NCBI GenBank assembly: GCA_037127315.1
Contig: JBBBDQ010000347.1
Location: 226,001 to 290,000, forward strand
Direction of reading: 5' to 3'
DNA: 64,000 bases
DNA from: Ascarosepion bandense
Lineage: Eukaryota > Mollusca > Cephalopoda > Sepiida > Sepiidae
In this document: positions 1 to 11,293 of the stretch, piece by piece
How positions within the stretch are numbered: position 1 is the stretch's first letter
Layout: every line of letters starts with the position of its first letter
The notes under the pieces: generated by a model
The model's input: only the letters and a program-made list of their open reading frames with translations
Databases searched by the model: none
Told to the model about the DNA's origin: nothing
Program-made: the position numbers and the translations under genes

Positions 1-1255
1 CAACTTGACGCGTTCTGTACCATTGTTCGAATGCGGTCCAAAGCGCTTTTTAAACCACGGCCACTGATGCCTATTTTTGAAAGGAAAGAAATAACAGATT
101 GTCCCAGAAACCCACAACACCCAACCTCAACAGGCATCACATTTCACCTCCAACCATTGTCCACACATTCGGCACGCAGTGACTCGTATCGAATTTTCTT
201 TAGCTCGTGCGCCTCTACCTTGTTCTCTTCTCAAGGGACTGTTAACTCTATTAGCAAGACAGCCTTTTTTGAGTCGGACCACAACACGATGTCGGGACGC
301 CTGTTTGTCCTTGAGATGTATATTGGAAACTTTAGAACGTCATTAGGTCTACTGAAACTTACCAATCGCTGTCTTTGCTCAGCAGGTTCATATTCGGGGC
401 TGGTTATTTTTTCTTTGCAGGGCATTCACCATCCTTATGAAATCTGGTCTCCTTGGCTGCCACAAGCAGTTGGTTTGCTGTCTCACACTGTGTTCTTATT
501 AACTTTTTGATCACCTTTAATACCTTGTTGTGTCGCCATGTATACATCTGGAGCGATTGTGAACAAGCAGAAAGCACATGACACAAGGTACCTCGGTTCT
601 TTTTACACGAAAAACAGAGATCTGTATCTATGTATCCCCATATTTTGAGGTTTGTTTCATTTGGAAGAAGGTCGTACGTAGATCGAAGAAGAAAAGATAT
701 CGTCAATGGCTCCATCGCGATTAATGAGTTCCAAGAAAGTTTAATCGGTTCGATACCATTTCAGGTTGTCCACTTACATTGTTTAGCTTGAGTAACAACA
801 GTGGCTATTCTATGATCCCCTTCGAACATTTTAACTTCTTCCATTACTATACGCCTCTTTCTCTTTAGTTTCTCCTTGTAGAAGAACTTGTGCGTCGTGT
901 TCCCCAGTCCAACCCGATCATTTTGTGTCACGCCCATGATATCTCTGACTCGTAGGCCGGTTTCCGCTTCTTGGGTTGCCTCTGCAGCGGACCACTTTGT
1001 ACTAGATTTAATCTCTGGAAGCACCCTCTTAATGCAATCATCAGCTGAGTCCCTCATCATCATGTGTAGGAGTATCTTCCCAACCTTGAATTTCTCTACT
1101 AATGTGTGTATAGGGAGCTGCAGATGGCCGGAGATGGTATATAGCCCCACTTTCAAAAAACAAGGAGGAACTCCAAGCCACTTACGCAAGTATTTCTTGA
1201 TGACTTGCTCAATGCGCTCAATACGAAAGATTGAAATTTCATTCATTTTCCACAA
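1..1255 (-). pseudogene. 3' half of a REL-endonuclease LINE (R2/NeSL/HERO-type), decayed
   Basis: Reading leftwards, the minus strand encodes the C-terminal part of a site-specific-type LINE polyprotein. Positions 1255-764 give the post-RT thumb region with the family signature RKWLGVPPCF. Positions 715-404 give a CxxC...H zinc-knuckle region (CFSC ... CHVLSAC). Positions 425-231 give a restriction-like endonuclease core (RPDIVLW, then LIELTVP). A short C-terminal tail with an EVG motif runs to the window edge. The gene is dead: a TGA replaces the expected Trp near 761, a frameshift lies near 410, and two more TGA codons occur near 230 and 140. The reverse transcriptase proper should lie upstream but is not recognisable past 1255. 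The clade within the REL-endonuclease group is uncertain; that it belongs to this group is well supported by motif order. Confidence 0.8.
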
Positions 1256-1292
1256 AAGGCGGGGTAATAGGCCATGTTGGTATATATTATAA

Positions 1293-2600
1293 ATTATAGT
1301 TTAGAAGATGTACAAATTGTCATCTAGTACAAAGTGTACATTTTCTTTCAACATTGAAAGAGCAATGTCTCATCAGGTAGTGTGGAAAGAAAATGGAAAT
1401 TATTTTTCATATATTTGGGGGATTGTGTGTGCGAGGTAGGTTAGGTGAAAAATAGAAAATAAGAGTTGTAAGTTGTCAGTTAGAATTTGAACGAAAAACG
1501 AGAAGAGGTAGGAGATAGAGGTGATTAATGGACGTGTTGAAAATTTTATAACCAGATTTAACAAGATGATAAGGTATAGCCCTTTACAGCTTTTATGGTC
1601 AGTTCTGTGGCTTTAACAAAGAGAAAAAATAAGGAAATGTATATAGGGTTCAGAGGAGTAGGAGTGGGTGCGATAAAGTGGGAATAGGAACTGCCATTCA
1701 GTAAACATATCTTTATTAGCGAATTATACGACTACAAATATTTTGTATTTAAACTTAGTTTTTATAATTAATCTATTTCTTATATTTAACCTTAATTTAA
1801 AATTTAGGAAACCTCTTTTTTATATTAAACTTTAAATTATATCACAGTTTGTAGTATGAAATAAAGGTAAAATTTGAGGTAATAGTTCTTGTTAATACTA
1901 TAAACGTTTATCGTTTTTAGGGATCCTAACTTTGGCTTTTCTAGTTCTAGAATGATAGTAAGGTTATTTCTTTAATGTTTTTGCAGTTTACTGTGGTTTC
2001 ATGCCTCTGGTTTAATAGTATGTTGCTACTACTGTATTCAATGGTTTCCATTTTTTCTCGAAGACAAGTGGAAACATGATTCCTTTAACGATTTCGATGT
2101 TTTGGCCTGTTTGATGATTTTCCATTTAATATTTAGTTGTTTTATTTTCGTTTTTTAACTTACAAAGATACTTAGAAGGTGATGACATATTTTGTTTGCC
2201 CTTGTTATTGAAGGATGAGAGGTGATTGTAAAAGCGATTTTTCAAAAAGGTTCGTTGTGTTTCCGATATAACTTTTAGCATCCTTAGAATTCTCCATAGA
2301 TGAAACACACATATACCACGGATTTTGTTAAGCATTTATTAGGTGGTGGGCATTGGTTCGGGTTTCTACAATTACAAAAGTTATTATTATTGGGAAGACT
2401 GGCATGGGTGTTACAGTTTTTTGTTATATGCCTTCAATATTTTATTGTTATGTAATTTAATTTTTGTTTTCTAAATTGTTGGGGCAGCTATAATTGAGTT
2501 TTATTGTATTCCTAATGAAGATCTTGATTAAAGGGATATTTGGAGGAAAATGTTTATCTATTAGCTTAAGAAATGTATGTCCCAGTTTAAAATTAGCTAA
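1293..2600. other. AT-rich stretch without a recognisable gene
   Basis: No coding signature is seen. On the minus strand at about 1322-1378 there is a CTGATGA followed by a six-base-pair hairpin and GAAA, like part of a hammerhead core, but no cleavage-side strand was found (see findings). The rest is AT-rich unique-looking DNA. Confidence 0.5.
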
Positions 2601-2608
2601 CTGATTAA

Positions 2609-2990
2609 CTAGAGGGCTATACCATATGATTTTTCTGTTTCTATTTTTTTTGTGGGGGGAGGACTAAATTTTTCCACAAAGTTAATCTTGGCGGATTGAT
2701 AACCATAGTCTCTAAGAATTTCATCGTAAATTGTTTTGTACTTATCGAATATTTCTTTATTTGAGGAGTGTATGCTTATGCGGCGTTCAACTGATGATGG
2801 AATATGATTGATAATGGATGGTGGGTGATTAGAGATGGGCTTTATATAGATTGGGTTAGCATTATTTTTCTTGTAAGGTTGAAAAATGTTAGAGATTAAG
2901 ACAAATGTTATATCTAAGGAGTCAACTTGTTTTATATTAGGGTAAATTATCACGCAAAAACCAAAAGATTAAAAAGAAAACCCTACGAAT
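2609..2990 (-). pseudogene. Penelope-like element, C-terminal RT fragment
   Basis: The minus strand carries about 115 residues including SNHPPSIINHIP, then RRISIHSSN, then IYDEILRDYGY. This block is typical of the region after the catalytic motifs in Penelope-like (PLE) reverse transcriptases. Sequence upstream of 2953 continues the similarity without a start codon, so this is an internal slice of a 5'-truncated copy. No GIY-YIG domain follows. Another PLE piece, carrying the endonuclease, lies at 49.1-49.7 kb and does not overlap this one in the protein. Confidence 0.65.
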
Positions 2991-3064
2991 TAATTTTTTA
3001 AGTATATCAACCAGTGGATTTATTAACTATCATCAGTCCGTCATCTCTATAAAGTCCCATATTT

Positions 3065-3312
3065 TTAATGTCGATTTCTTTTAACATCAGCAAAAGACAG
3101 CTTATGTTTCTGAGGCATAACGTTAGGCGAGAGGACTTGGAGAATCTGATGCTCACGTGACGGATAGAGAGAAGGAAAGACAAGGGAAAGCAACGCGTGA
3201 CATACATGATGGAAGGCGGAGCGTGGATTGAGCGGGATAGCAAAAGAAGTGTTATTAAGATCTACAAGAATAGAGAGATTATCGTCGACGCCCTGAAGTG
3301 ACACGGCACATA
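3065..3312 (+). pseudogene. RTE (BovB-like) LINE, C-terminal fragment
   Basis: The plus strand encodes the characteristic tail of the RTE family found throughout this window. QLMFLRHNVRREDLENLMLT is followed by an in-frame TGA, then ERRKDKGKQR and the terminal KIYKNREIIVDALK. It matches the C-terminus of the best copy at 28.65-30.8 kb. Only the last 80 or so codons survive. Confidence 0.75.
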
Positions 3313-3369
3313 GAAAAAAACCACTGTCCAGCAGCAAGATATGAACTTGCATTCTCCTAACCGACATTA

Positions 3370-4340
3370 GATCTGATATTCATTTACCTTTAACCCAGGG
3401 AGTGCCTGGATTACCAAACAAAGCTGAAATAGAGTTTTCTTAGTAGTGAACAAATCAATTTGTAACTTAAAATTTCAAAACTGACTCATTGATTTTGTTA
3501 CAAAAAAAGAAAAAGAATTTTCTGGAATTTACAAACTTTGGACACAAAACTCGCAAAAGTTCACACCTCGAAGTGAAATGTTTTTTGGCAAATAGCAAAT
3601 CAGGAAACGCAAAAAAATCAAATAATCTTTAATTATCATAAAAAACAAGCAAAAAAAGCTAATTCCTTTTACGGACCCTTTTTGCAATCCGACGAGAAGT
3701 TTGTTTGTCGACCGATGGGAAACCCAGAATAATATCCCAAATGACCTGTTTGGAGGCCCAGAAAACGAAATAAAAGATCGAGACAAGAAGACGGTCGCAG
3801 TAGAGAAAATACGAGTATAATTAACACGTCGCTTCACAAATGTCAATCAATCTCTTTCTCTGTCATTTTTTTCATCGTTTACCAATCTACATAACTTTCC
3901 GGTACCCTAAAGACTGAGTGAATACTTCAAAGACACTCCTCATACATACAACAAATTCTCACACATACATACGTACGCATAAATTCTTTCCAACAATTGC
4001 TACTATGAATATTTTAACGACCTTGTACCAAACAAAAGACATTACATTTATTTGTAAAAACCTTAATTGATATATTTATATATATATATATAATTTTTGT
4101 TTCTATATACAATTTGATTTTCTTGTTTTGTACATCTTTTCTAGTGGGCTATCTAACTAACAAAGGTTAAATCAAACTATTATGTTTCAACACACATACA
4201 CTTCACTATAATGGATAACCCACTATATCTCTCAATAAACCACCATATTTCAAATTCGACATGTCTACTCATTTCGTATCCTAACGTAAACAAAACAACT
4301 TCTAAAGAAAGGAATGGATTATTTTATAACCAGAAAGTTT
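3370..4340. other. No recognisable gene
   Basis: AT-rich sequence with a short TA tract near 4076-4092. Open frames here are short and show no known motif. Confidence 0.5.
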
Positions 4341-4344
4341 TTTC

Positions 4345-5040
4345 TGGTCTGAAACAATCCTGCATTTATACAAATCTACCATACGCCCGTACATTAAATA
4401 CTGCTTCCATATCTGGTCGGTTGCTCTTACTATAGACCTAGGGGTCCTTGATAAAATCCAACGGAGAATCTGTAATGTGATTGATTCCGACTTGGCAGCT
4501 AAGATACAGCCACTTTCCCAACGGCGCAATGTTGCTTCCCTGTGTCTCTTCTACAAATACATTCACGGCTTCTGCTCCGATGAACTTAGCTCACTGCTGC
4601 CCCCTATATATGAATTTACTCGAGCCACAAGATTGGCAACTTGGTCCCACACTTTTACTGCGAAACCGATAAATTGTAAACGCAAATTCTACTCAAGCAG
4701 TTTCTTTTCTCAAACTTGCCGCCTGTGGAATTCCCTTCCGTATACTTGCTTTCCTGACAGCTACAATTTTTAAGAATTCAAATGTAAACTCAATAGTCAT
4801 CTACCTCAGTAACATGTGTCCTCTCTCTATGATTCTTTCTCCTTCCAATCCTCTCTCATCAGTATTCTCAACCTTCTCTTACCCACTTCCTGACACTCTC
4901 TCCCGTAACCTTTCACTATTTCTCATAACTTTTCTCCTATGTAACTCCATGCACAATAGTGACAATAAAATACCTTGCTTGGGGCGACACGATTAAATAA
5001 TAATAATAATAATAATAATAACAATAATAATAATAATAAC
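4345..5040 (+). mobile_element. Jockey/CR1-like LINE (family J), 5'-truncated 3' end with TAA tail
   Basis: The plus strand encodes the post-RT end of a Jockey-superfamily LINE protein, recognisable by IRPxxKYC-like, DLAAKIQPLSQRRNVASLCLFYKY, FCSDEL and CRLWNSLPYTCFPD. It corresponds to the last 160 residues of the cleaner copy at 9.08-9.80 kb. A frameshift splits it near 4660. The 3' UTR (TGACAATAAAATACC..TTGGGGCGACACGATTA) runs into a TAA microsatellite tail at 4994-5040. Other copies of this family end in GATTAAAAAA, so the tail here may preserve the original repeat. Confidence 0.8.
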
Positions 5041-5104
5041 CAGACAGTTTTTACTCTATACTCCTAATTAAAAAGACGTCCCATTTATTAATTAAACAGA
5101 TGAA

Positions 5105-5350
5105 TTCCTTTTTTATGGGCTGTGTTCATTCAGGATGTAGACGATCGTGGTCTTCTACATCTTCTTCTCTCTTGTACCTCTTAATGAGTCCTCTCTTTTT
5201 CTTGCTTCTTACAAACCTAACAAAATGTTACACGCTGCATTCCTCTGTCTCTTTTTTCTTCACTTAGTCTTTTAAGTATCAAATTTTCCAAAACTTTGTT
5301 TCTCATTACTTACTCTGGAATTTAACATGCCTCTTCCTGATGTTAAATTT
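5105..5350 (-). mobile_element. RTE LINE 3' end fragment
   Basis: Reversed copy of the RTE 3' end: the block around TTCATTCAGGATGTAGACG and TTACACGCTGCATTC matches the fragment at 8806-10225, and both form one subfamily. It abuts the ATCT array. Confidence 0.7.
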
Positions 5351-5351
5351 A

Positions 5352-5410
<59 letters not shown>

Positions 5411-5429
5411 CTATTTCTAGTCCGATATT

Positions 5430-5487
<58 letters not shown>

Positions 5488-5503
5488 CGTATTTCTCAGT
5501 TGA

Positions 5504-5545
<42 letters not shown>

Positions 5546-5613
5546 GTATTTCTCAGTTTGTTATCTATTTATCTATCTATTTATCTTTCTATCGATCAGG
5601 CTTTCTCAGTTGA

Positions 5614-5662
<49 letters not shown>

Positions 5663-5668
5663 GTCTAC

Positions 5669-5705
<37 letters not shown>

Positions 5706-5818
5706 CGTATTTCTCAGTTGATATCTATCTATCTATCTATCTATCTATCAGTATTTCTCAGTTTGTTATCTATTTATCTATCTATTTATCTTTCTATCGA
5801 TCAGGCTTTCTCAGTTGA

Positions 5819-5882
<64 letters not shown>

Positions 5883-5883
5883 C
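5351..5883. repeat. ATCT tetranucleotide array with interspersed 20-bp spacers
   Basis: More than 500 bp of ATCT repeats are interrupted at intervals by spacers such as GTATTTCTCAGTTGAT and AGTATTTCTCAGTTTGTT. The unit around 5556-5608 recurs at about 5768-5818, so a segment of roughly 210 bp has been duplicated as a higher-order unit. The long Tyr-Leu-Ser-Ile open frames across it are artefacts of the repeat. Confidence 0.95.
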
Positions 5884-6032
5884 TTTCCGGTAGGTTAAGT
5901 TTCGTACCATATTTGAATAAATGATTATTATTTATCGTTGCTGAAATAGCCATTCAACGGAATGTAAATTTCGGAATATATATATAATCAGACAATCCAT
6001 TCATTTATTAAACAGTATATTTATTTATTTTT

Positions 6033-6300
6033 CTTACCTGCTGCGTCAGGTAGGAATCATCATCTCTCAGTGGCGTCCCTGTCCTAGGACAGGGTGAGGC
6101 TCAGTTTTATCTCTGCCCGAGGATAGACATGAAATTTTGAAAAATTATAGTGCCCAATTGCGGGAAACATTGTCCCGAGACCGTACCACCCCATTGCACC
6201 AAGTGTGGTTGACCAGCGGTAGCGGAGACTGAACAATTCTTAGCCCTTTCACGCGCGTACGTGTTCGGGCACCCCACAGCAATCCTTACCTTGTAAGGCA
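6033..6300 (+). other. Possible U1 snRNA-like relic
   Basis: The 5' part reads CTTACCTG, then GCGTCAGG, then GGGTGAGGCTCAG, in the order and spacing of U1 snRNA (5'ss-recognition sequence, stem-loop I, the AGGGYGAGGC block). Further on are CCCAATTGCGGGAAAC and CCATTGCACCAAGTG...GGTTGACC, resembling U1 stem-loop III and II pieces but in shuffled order. A perfect GTCCTAGGAC palindrome sits in the middle. It could be a rearranged snRNA pseudogene or a chance resemblance. Confidence 0.3.
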
Positions 6301-6319
6301 TCCACGTTTTAGTAAGAGG

Positions 6320-7534
6320 ACGAGGTAAATACTATATGTATTTATTCTCGCCTCCTGGCCTTAATGTTCTAGAAATCCTATTAGATAAATATATTCGTTC
6401 TTCGACAGGATTTGAACCTGCGTATTTCATTAGATCTAACTTACTTTGACCTTTCTTATACAGAGTACGTTGATGACCAAAAAAATTAAATTTTGGCTGT
6501 AAACAAACTTTAAACATTTGCTATGTTATCAACTCGTTATGTCGTGTTTTTTTTGTTGTTGTTGTTGATTATGAGTCGAAAACCATTTCTGTTAACACTA
6601 GAGTCTTGGGGGTCGATGTTGTGACAATCATGAGCGCAGACCAACATAAAAAGACAGAGCCTAACATTGACATCATTCATAGACTTCTGAAACTTCTCTC
6701 CTTGAGGCAGTTGTTTAAGACTTTTGAGCGACTTGAAGAAAGCTCTTATTTTTGTAAAGAAATTCCTTCTCAAAACAAAATCCTTTCACTAATAAGCTTT
6801 CACATCTTTTCATTCATTTGCCTGTCTGTAATCTGTAAAGTTGACGAAAATCGTGTCTTGATATTGAATGAAATGTTGTTAAAACGAATGCTAAAATAAT
6901 ATTCATATCATTTTCTTCCAAATATATCTAGAAAATTTACTTAACGAAATTATCAAACTTTTTTCAGAATTATATCATCATGAGATATGAGTAATGTTTA
7001 TTTTGGGGAATCAGTTGCAATAACAAATACTGATTCTAACTAACTGTTTCATAAACATGCGAAGAATCACTGAAGAAATTATCCGTTCACTGTTCTACTT
7101 CAATTAGTACATGCCCTTTCAAGCAAACCTCTACTTTTATAATAATCAGAGCATGTCTAAAATTGAGTACTGCTATCATATTCTGTCATGAGCGGTCCAG
7201 TCTTCATGTTTCATTATCAGTAGAGTCAAAGTCCATCCAACTGTCGTTAATGAATTATTTTTCATCCTAAAAAAACTCTCTCACTGATTTTTGGCTACTT
7301 TTGGTATAGGCCGCTCGAACGAAGTATATTCTTTAGTTCTACCACTTCTAAACTTCACAATTAAGAGCCGCCATGCTACGTGCATTAGAGCGAACCTCAT
7401 GTGTTTCATTGATGAGAAGTTTCACTCGAGCAGCTTCGTCCCGCGAACAACGGTGAAACCGTCTCCTAAGAGGATGTTTTCCGATCACTGAATGTAGAAC
7501 TGTCTACCAAGAAGATGTTTGCCGATCACTGCAA
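6320..7534. other. No recognisable gene
   Basis: A 97-codon open frame on the plus strand at 6606-6899 has no motif I recognise and no supporting context. At 7459-7540 a 40-bp segment containing GATGTTT.CCGATCACTG occurs twice in tandem, immediately before the SINE. Confidence 0.45.
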
Positions 7535-7830
7535 GTACATTGGCGTGCAGTAGATATCCTCTAGGAACAAAAAGTAGGAGAGCCGAGTTCGAATTCTTTT
7601 TGAATATGTCGCTTTCCTTTTCACACAATTAACTTTGGAGAAGATATTAATCCGTCTTTTCTCCCTCCAGCTATTAGTTAACTAGTAAGACAGATTGGGT
7701 TCTACAGCCTTGGCTGGCAACCAGTCTACCACAGAAAGTAATGGCAATCTAATGTGGAAAAATCTTCTGTACGAACAGTCATGTCTCGAAAAAGATTCAA
7801 CAGTGAATCACTTAAGGCAATTAACTGACC
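7535..7830 (+). mobile_element. tRNA-derived SINE, family A
   Basis: About 300 bp. It has a tRNA-like head with a B-box-like GAGTTCGAATTC, then a central domain (ATTAATCCGTC, GGTTAAATAACAGGACAG-like, GCCTTGGCTGGCAACCAGTC, GGCAACCTACTG-like) and a 3' part ending in ACTGACTG-type sequence. This conserved central domain recalls those reported for cephalopod SINEs; that link is from memory. Eight copies occur in the window. Confidence 0.85.
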
Positions 7831-8129
7831 GATAACCCCAACCTGTTAATGTTTTGGGTTAACCGTTTTCTTCCCCAAATATAGGCATAGACTCCGCCTC
7901 TGATTTTTTAACCCTCTATATCAACGGGTTTACGTGGCTTGTACCGTGTTAACCTCTTGCTAAAAACAAATACCTTGACTGGTGATGAAAAATAATTTAA
8001 ATATAACAATGTTCATCGCGAAATACAGAGTTAAATCTCAAAAACCGACTCTAAAAGCAGTGTTAATTTTATGGAAATTGGAGTAAACGTCTGCTGGGAT
8101 CGACAGGGTATTATCTATTTCTTCTTCAT

Positions 8130-8392
8130 CATGTGACGTATCTTTTCAGACCATTGGCGATAATGGTTCTCTATATTGTTTGCCCTCGTAGCACTTATTA
8201 AATTTTGTTATTTTTATTTTTTCTCCCATAACTCGTTCTTCAATCCATTTTTTCAAGCATCAATATGTTGCACGATGCATATTTTTCTTTTTATTTCTTT
8301 CAAAGTGTCCTGTGAGTATCAGATTTTTCCAGCCCTCCTTTCTCATTATGTGCCCCAGAAATTTCAACTGCCTCTTCCTGATGTTAGGTATT
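8130..8392 (-). mobile_element. RTE LINE 3' end fragment
   Basis: Reverse-oriented RTE tail recognised by GTGACGTATCTTTTCAGACC, the CATTTTTTCAAGC..TTGCACGATGCAT block and the ..CAACTGCCTCTTCCTGATG end. SINE A (8393-8700, minus) follows immediately. Confidence 0.65.
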
Positions 8393-8700
8393 AGTCTGTT
8401 AAGTGCCATACATGATACACGCTTAGGCGATCATATCTCGAAAGAAGCATGACTGAATGGGCAGAAGATTATCCGGCAGCAAGTTGCCATTACTTTGTGC
8501 GGGAGACTAGTTGCCAGCCAAGGCTATACAACTCAATCTGTCCTGTTATTTAACCCATAACTGAAGGGAACAGACGGAATTATACCTTTCCCAAGGGTAT
8601 CTGCGCGTCAGTAAATGCAAGGAATTCTACTGGAATTCGAACTCTGCTCTCCGATTTGTTGTTCCAAGCCGATATCCACTGCACAAAAACGAACATCCTG
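8393..8700 (-). mobile_element. tRNA-derived SINE, family A
   Basis: Full-length reversed copy. It runs from TTAAGTGCCATACATGATAC through GGTTGCCA-type and ACCCATAACTGAAG blocks to the tRNA-like head (GAATTCGAACTC, CCGATATCCACTGCAC). It is complete at both ends relative to the other copies. Confidence 0.85.
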
Positions 8701-8805
8701 AACCACAAGGAAAATTCGATGTTAAGTATGTTTCCTTTTTGCTACCATATTCTCCAAAATCTGAAATGCAGTCTTTCTGAGTAGAACGATGTCATAGCGG
8801 ATGAC

Positions 8806-8888
8806 TTCTTATTTTATGTGCTGTGTTCATTCAGGATGCAGGCGATCGAGTTCCTCTGCATCTTCTTTCTTGCACCTCTTAATATGTT
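8806..8888 (-). mobile_element. RTE LINE 3' end, left part of a split copy
   Basis: RTE tail sequence (TGTGTTCATTCAGGATGCAG...CACCTCTTAATATG) broken off at a T tract by insertion of the LINE at 8889-9867. It resumes at 9868. Confidence 0.75.
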
Positions 8889-9867
8889 TTTTTTTTTAAT
8901 CATCTCACCCCAAGCAAGGCATTCCACTGCTACTATTGCGCATGGGGCTACATAGGGGAAGGTAAAGAGAAGGATTGGTTAGACATAGGGAATGTCAGGA
9001 GAAAGGTGACAGATGAGTAAGGATAGCGAGGATGAGGGTTGGGCAGATGGGAAGAGTGCTTGATAGAATGGGAGCAGGTTAGTGTGTTAGGAGGTGTCTA
9101 TTGACCTTACATTTAAACTCCTGGAGATTGTAGCCGTCGGGGAAGCAATCGTTTGGAAGAGAATTCCACAGTCGGGAAGTGCGAGGAAAGAAACTGTTGG
9201 AGTAGAAGTTACGGCTGCATTTTATCGGTTTCACTGTAAAAGGGTGGGATCTAGTTGCTAATCTAGTATCTCGTTCAAATTCGTATTTAGGGGGCACTCG
9301 TGATCTAAGTTCATCGGAGCAGAACCCGTGAAAGTATTTATAGAAGAGACACAGGGAAGCCACGTCGCGCCGGTGGGAGAGAGACTGCAGGCGGTCTGCC
9401 AAGTCTGTATCTATCACATTACAGACCCTCCTCTGAACCTTATCGAGAAGCCCGAGGAGAACAGCAGGGGCACCCGACCAGATATGGCAGCAGTATTCAA
9501 TGCACGGGCGGATGGTAGATTTATAAATGTGCAGGATAGATTTAGACGGAAAAAACTTCCGGGCCCTACACAGAGAACCGACTTTCATAGCAGCGGATTT
9601 AGCAATGGATTCGATATAGTCATTCCATTTGAGGTCCGCTGAAAGTGTGAGACCAAGGAGGCTTAGTGTTTTACTCTCTGGGAGGCAAGCCTGGTCCATG
9701 CTAATGGGAGATAGTTTAGATTGTCGATGATGGTTACTTGAGAGTAGCTTCGTTTTAGAAGCATTACAATTTACTAGCCATTTCTTACCCCAGTCCAATA
9801 TGGATTGGAGGTCTTTTTCAATCTCGGCTGAGAGGTTAGCTTTGTCGCCTACACCAGATTTTTGTCT
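8889..9867 (-). mobile_element. Jockey/CR1-like LINE (family J), best 3' copy with 239-codon open frame
   Basis: The minus frame 9798-9079 encodes the end of the RT protein: WGKKWLVNCNASKTKLL (post-catalytic RT motif D/E region), LLGLTLSADLKWNDYI, IRPCIEYCCHIWSG, the LQSLSHRRDVASLCLFYKYFHG block and TSRLWNSLPNDCFPDGYN. The catalytic YADD lies upstream and is absent, so the copy is 5' truncated. The 3' UTR ends in an A tract at 8889-8900. The open frame is uninterrupted, suggesting a young insertion. It sits inside an RTE fragment, so it is younger than that RTE. Confidence 0.85.
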
Positions 9868-10225
9868 TTTTGTTATTTTTTACAAACCGCGTTTACCATC
9901 CATTCACTCAAATCCATATGTTACACGCTGCATTCTTTTGTCTCTCTTTAACTCCATTTGTCTTTTGAGCATCAAGTTTTCCAAGCCTTTCTTCCTCATT
10001 AGAATTTACACTACCTCTTCTTGATTTTATTCTTAAGTGATTCTTTTTACTTCCATTTTTCTAAACTCTTGTCGTTGCGGATATTTTTGGTTCATGTTAT
10101 CCTTAGCATCTTTCTGTAGAGCCAAGTTTCTATTGCTTCATGTTTTTTCTTTATCTGTGAGGAAATTGTACAAGATTTATTGTTATATAGGAGGACAGAT
10201 ATCACTTAACAGTTCAGTAAACATT
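9868..10225 (-). mobile_element. RTE LINE, right part of the split copy
   Basis: Continuation of 8806-8888: TTTACCATCC, TTACACGCTGCATTC, TCATTAGAATTTACACTACC and GCATCTTTCTGTAGAGCCAAG align in order with the minus-strand RTE copy at 28.7-29.1 kb. It extends to about the position of the GACAGATATCAC motif. Confidence 0.7.
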
Positions 10226-10405
10226 TATTTGCTTGTGACATAAATTCCCTGTTTATTAATACTTTGCTTCGGTTTTGGAATGCATCTTTGGCTGTCAATG
10301 GTTATTCAGTATAACGATATTAGACGAACACCCACTCATGCATACACCAAAAAGCAATACAAATAGAAATAAATCACGCACATGCACAATAAAAATACAA
10401 GTCTA

Positions 10406-10935
10406 AACTTATTTATAAATGGAACTTTGTCTGTGTGTGTCTGTGTGTGTATGTGAGTGTGTGTGTGTCCGTTACCTATTGATTCCGAAACGGCTGAACT
10501 GATTTACTTCAAAATTTACACAATTGTACTATAATCGTCTGCGTGTGTTCTTAGCTACGTTTTGTGTCGAGGTACCCCCAATAAATATCGAAAATTGATA
10601 ATCGAAAAAAACGGGTTATAGAAGAAGCGGACAGATTTTAATCAAATTTGATACACTCATAGACAAAGACATAAGAAACGATATTCAGAAGGTTCAAGGT
10701 TGCAGTTCTTACAATAGTGCAGAAAATCGATAATATATATATATATATAGAGCAATATGTTTGTGTGTGTGTCTGTTTATCTGTCTGTATGTCCTTTATA
10801 CAAATTCACAATTTTTATCCGATTCTCACCAAACTTCACACAAATATTCTTTAGGCTGAGTCTGAGCTCCAGGACAATGGATTAGTTTTAAAGCTTTCAT
10901 TACTCCCGAGCCACGACGGGCTATACGGGTAGTAG
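10406..10935 (+). mobile_element. Repeat family H (hairpin-ended, possibly Helitron-like, non-autonomous)
   Basis: One of three roughly 520-580-bp copies in the window. The conserved order is TTATTTATAAATGGAA, a GT-rich tract, CCGTTACCTAT.GATTCCGAAA, GTCGAGGTACCCC, TGATACACTCATAGACAAAG, a TA tract, TCTCACCAAACTTCACACAA and a 3' end with a GC-rich hairpin before CTATACTGCTAG. A hairpin followed by CTAG resembles a Helitron 3' end, but no 5' TC terminus is obvious. No coding capacity. Confidence 0.6.
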
Positions 10936-10939
10936 AAAT

Positions 10940-11250
10940 TTGAAATTAACACGGTCATCAATCTCTAATAAGATCACACAATGCACAATATAAAAAACGA
11001 AAAACCGGGACCCAACGGCAAAGCAACCTTGACGAGTGAGGACATCATAACCGTTTTCTCACGAGACTGCGATGGCAGCATGAACCTACTCAGAATAACA
11101 GAGGCTTTGTGCTTATCAGCACCTTATCTCTACCCCGATATAGAGTACTTTAAGATACAAAAGTGCTTGCCAAAATACATTTTATCAGTAAAAACACTGA
11201 AAAAACCTATGCACTAAATATTATCAAAACTCAACTCTCTCTCTCTCTCT

Positions 11251-11293
<43 letters not shown>

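Noticed and set aside
31..510. 159-codon plus-strand frame at the window start
   Set aside because: Antisense to the zinc-knuckle and REL-endonuclease motifs on the minus strand.
5558..5924. Long Tyr-Leu-Ser-Ile open frames on the plus strand
   Set aside because: They follow the ATCT microsatellite in a frame that lacks stops; no coding signal.
8391..8420. Hammerhead search hits in SINE A (GAAA in the loop of its hairpin)
   Set aside because: No CTGANGA partner; the GAAA is part of a TTTC/GAAA hairpin loop.
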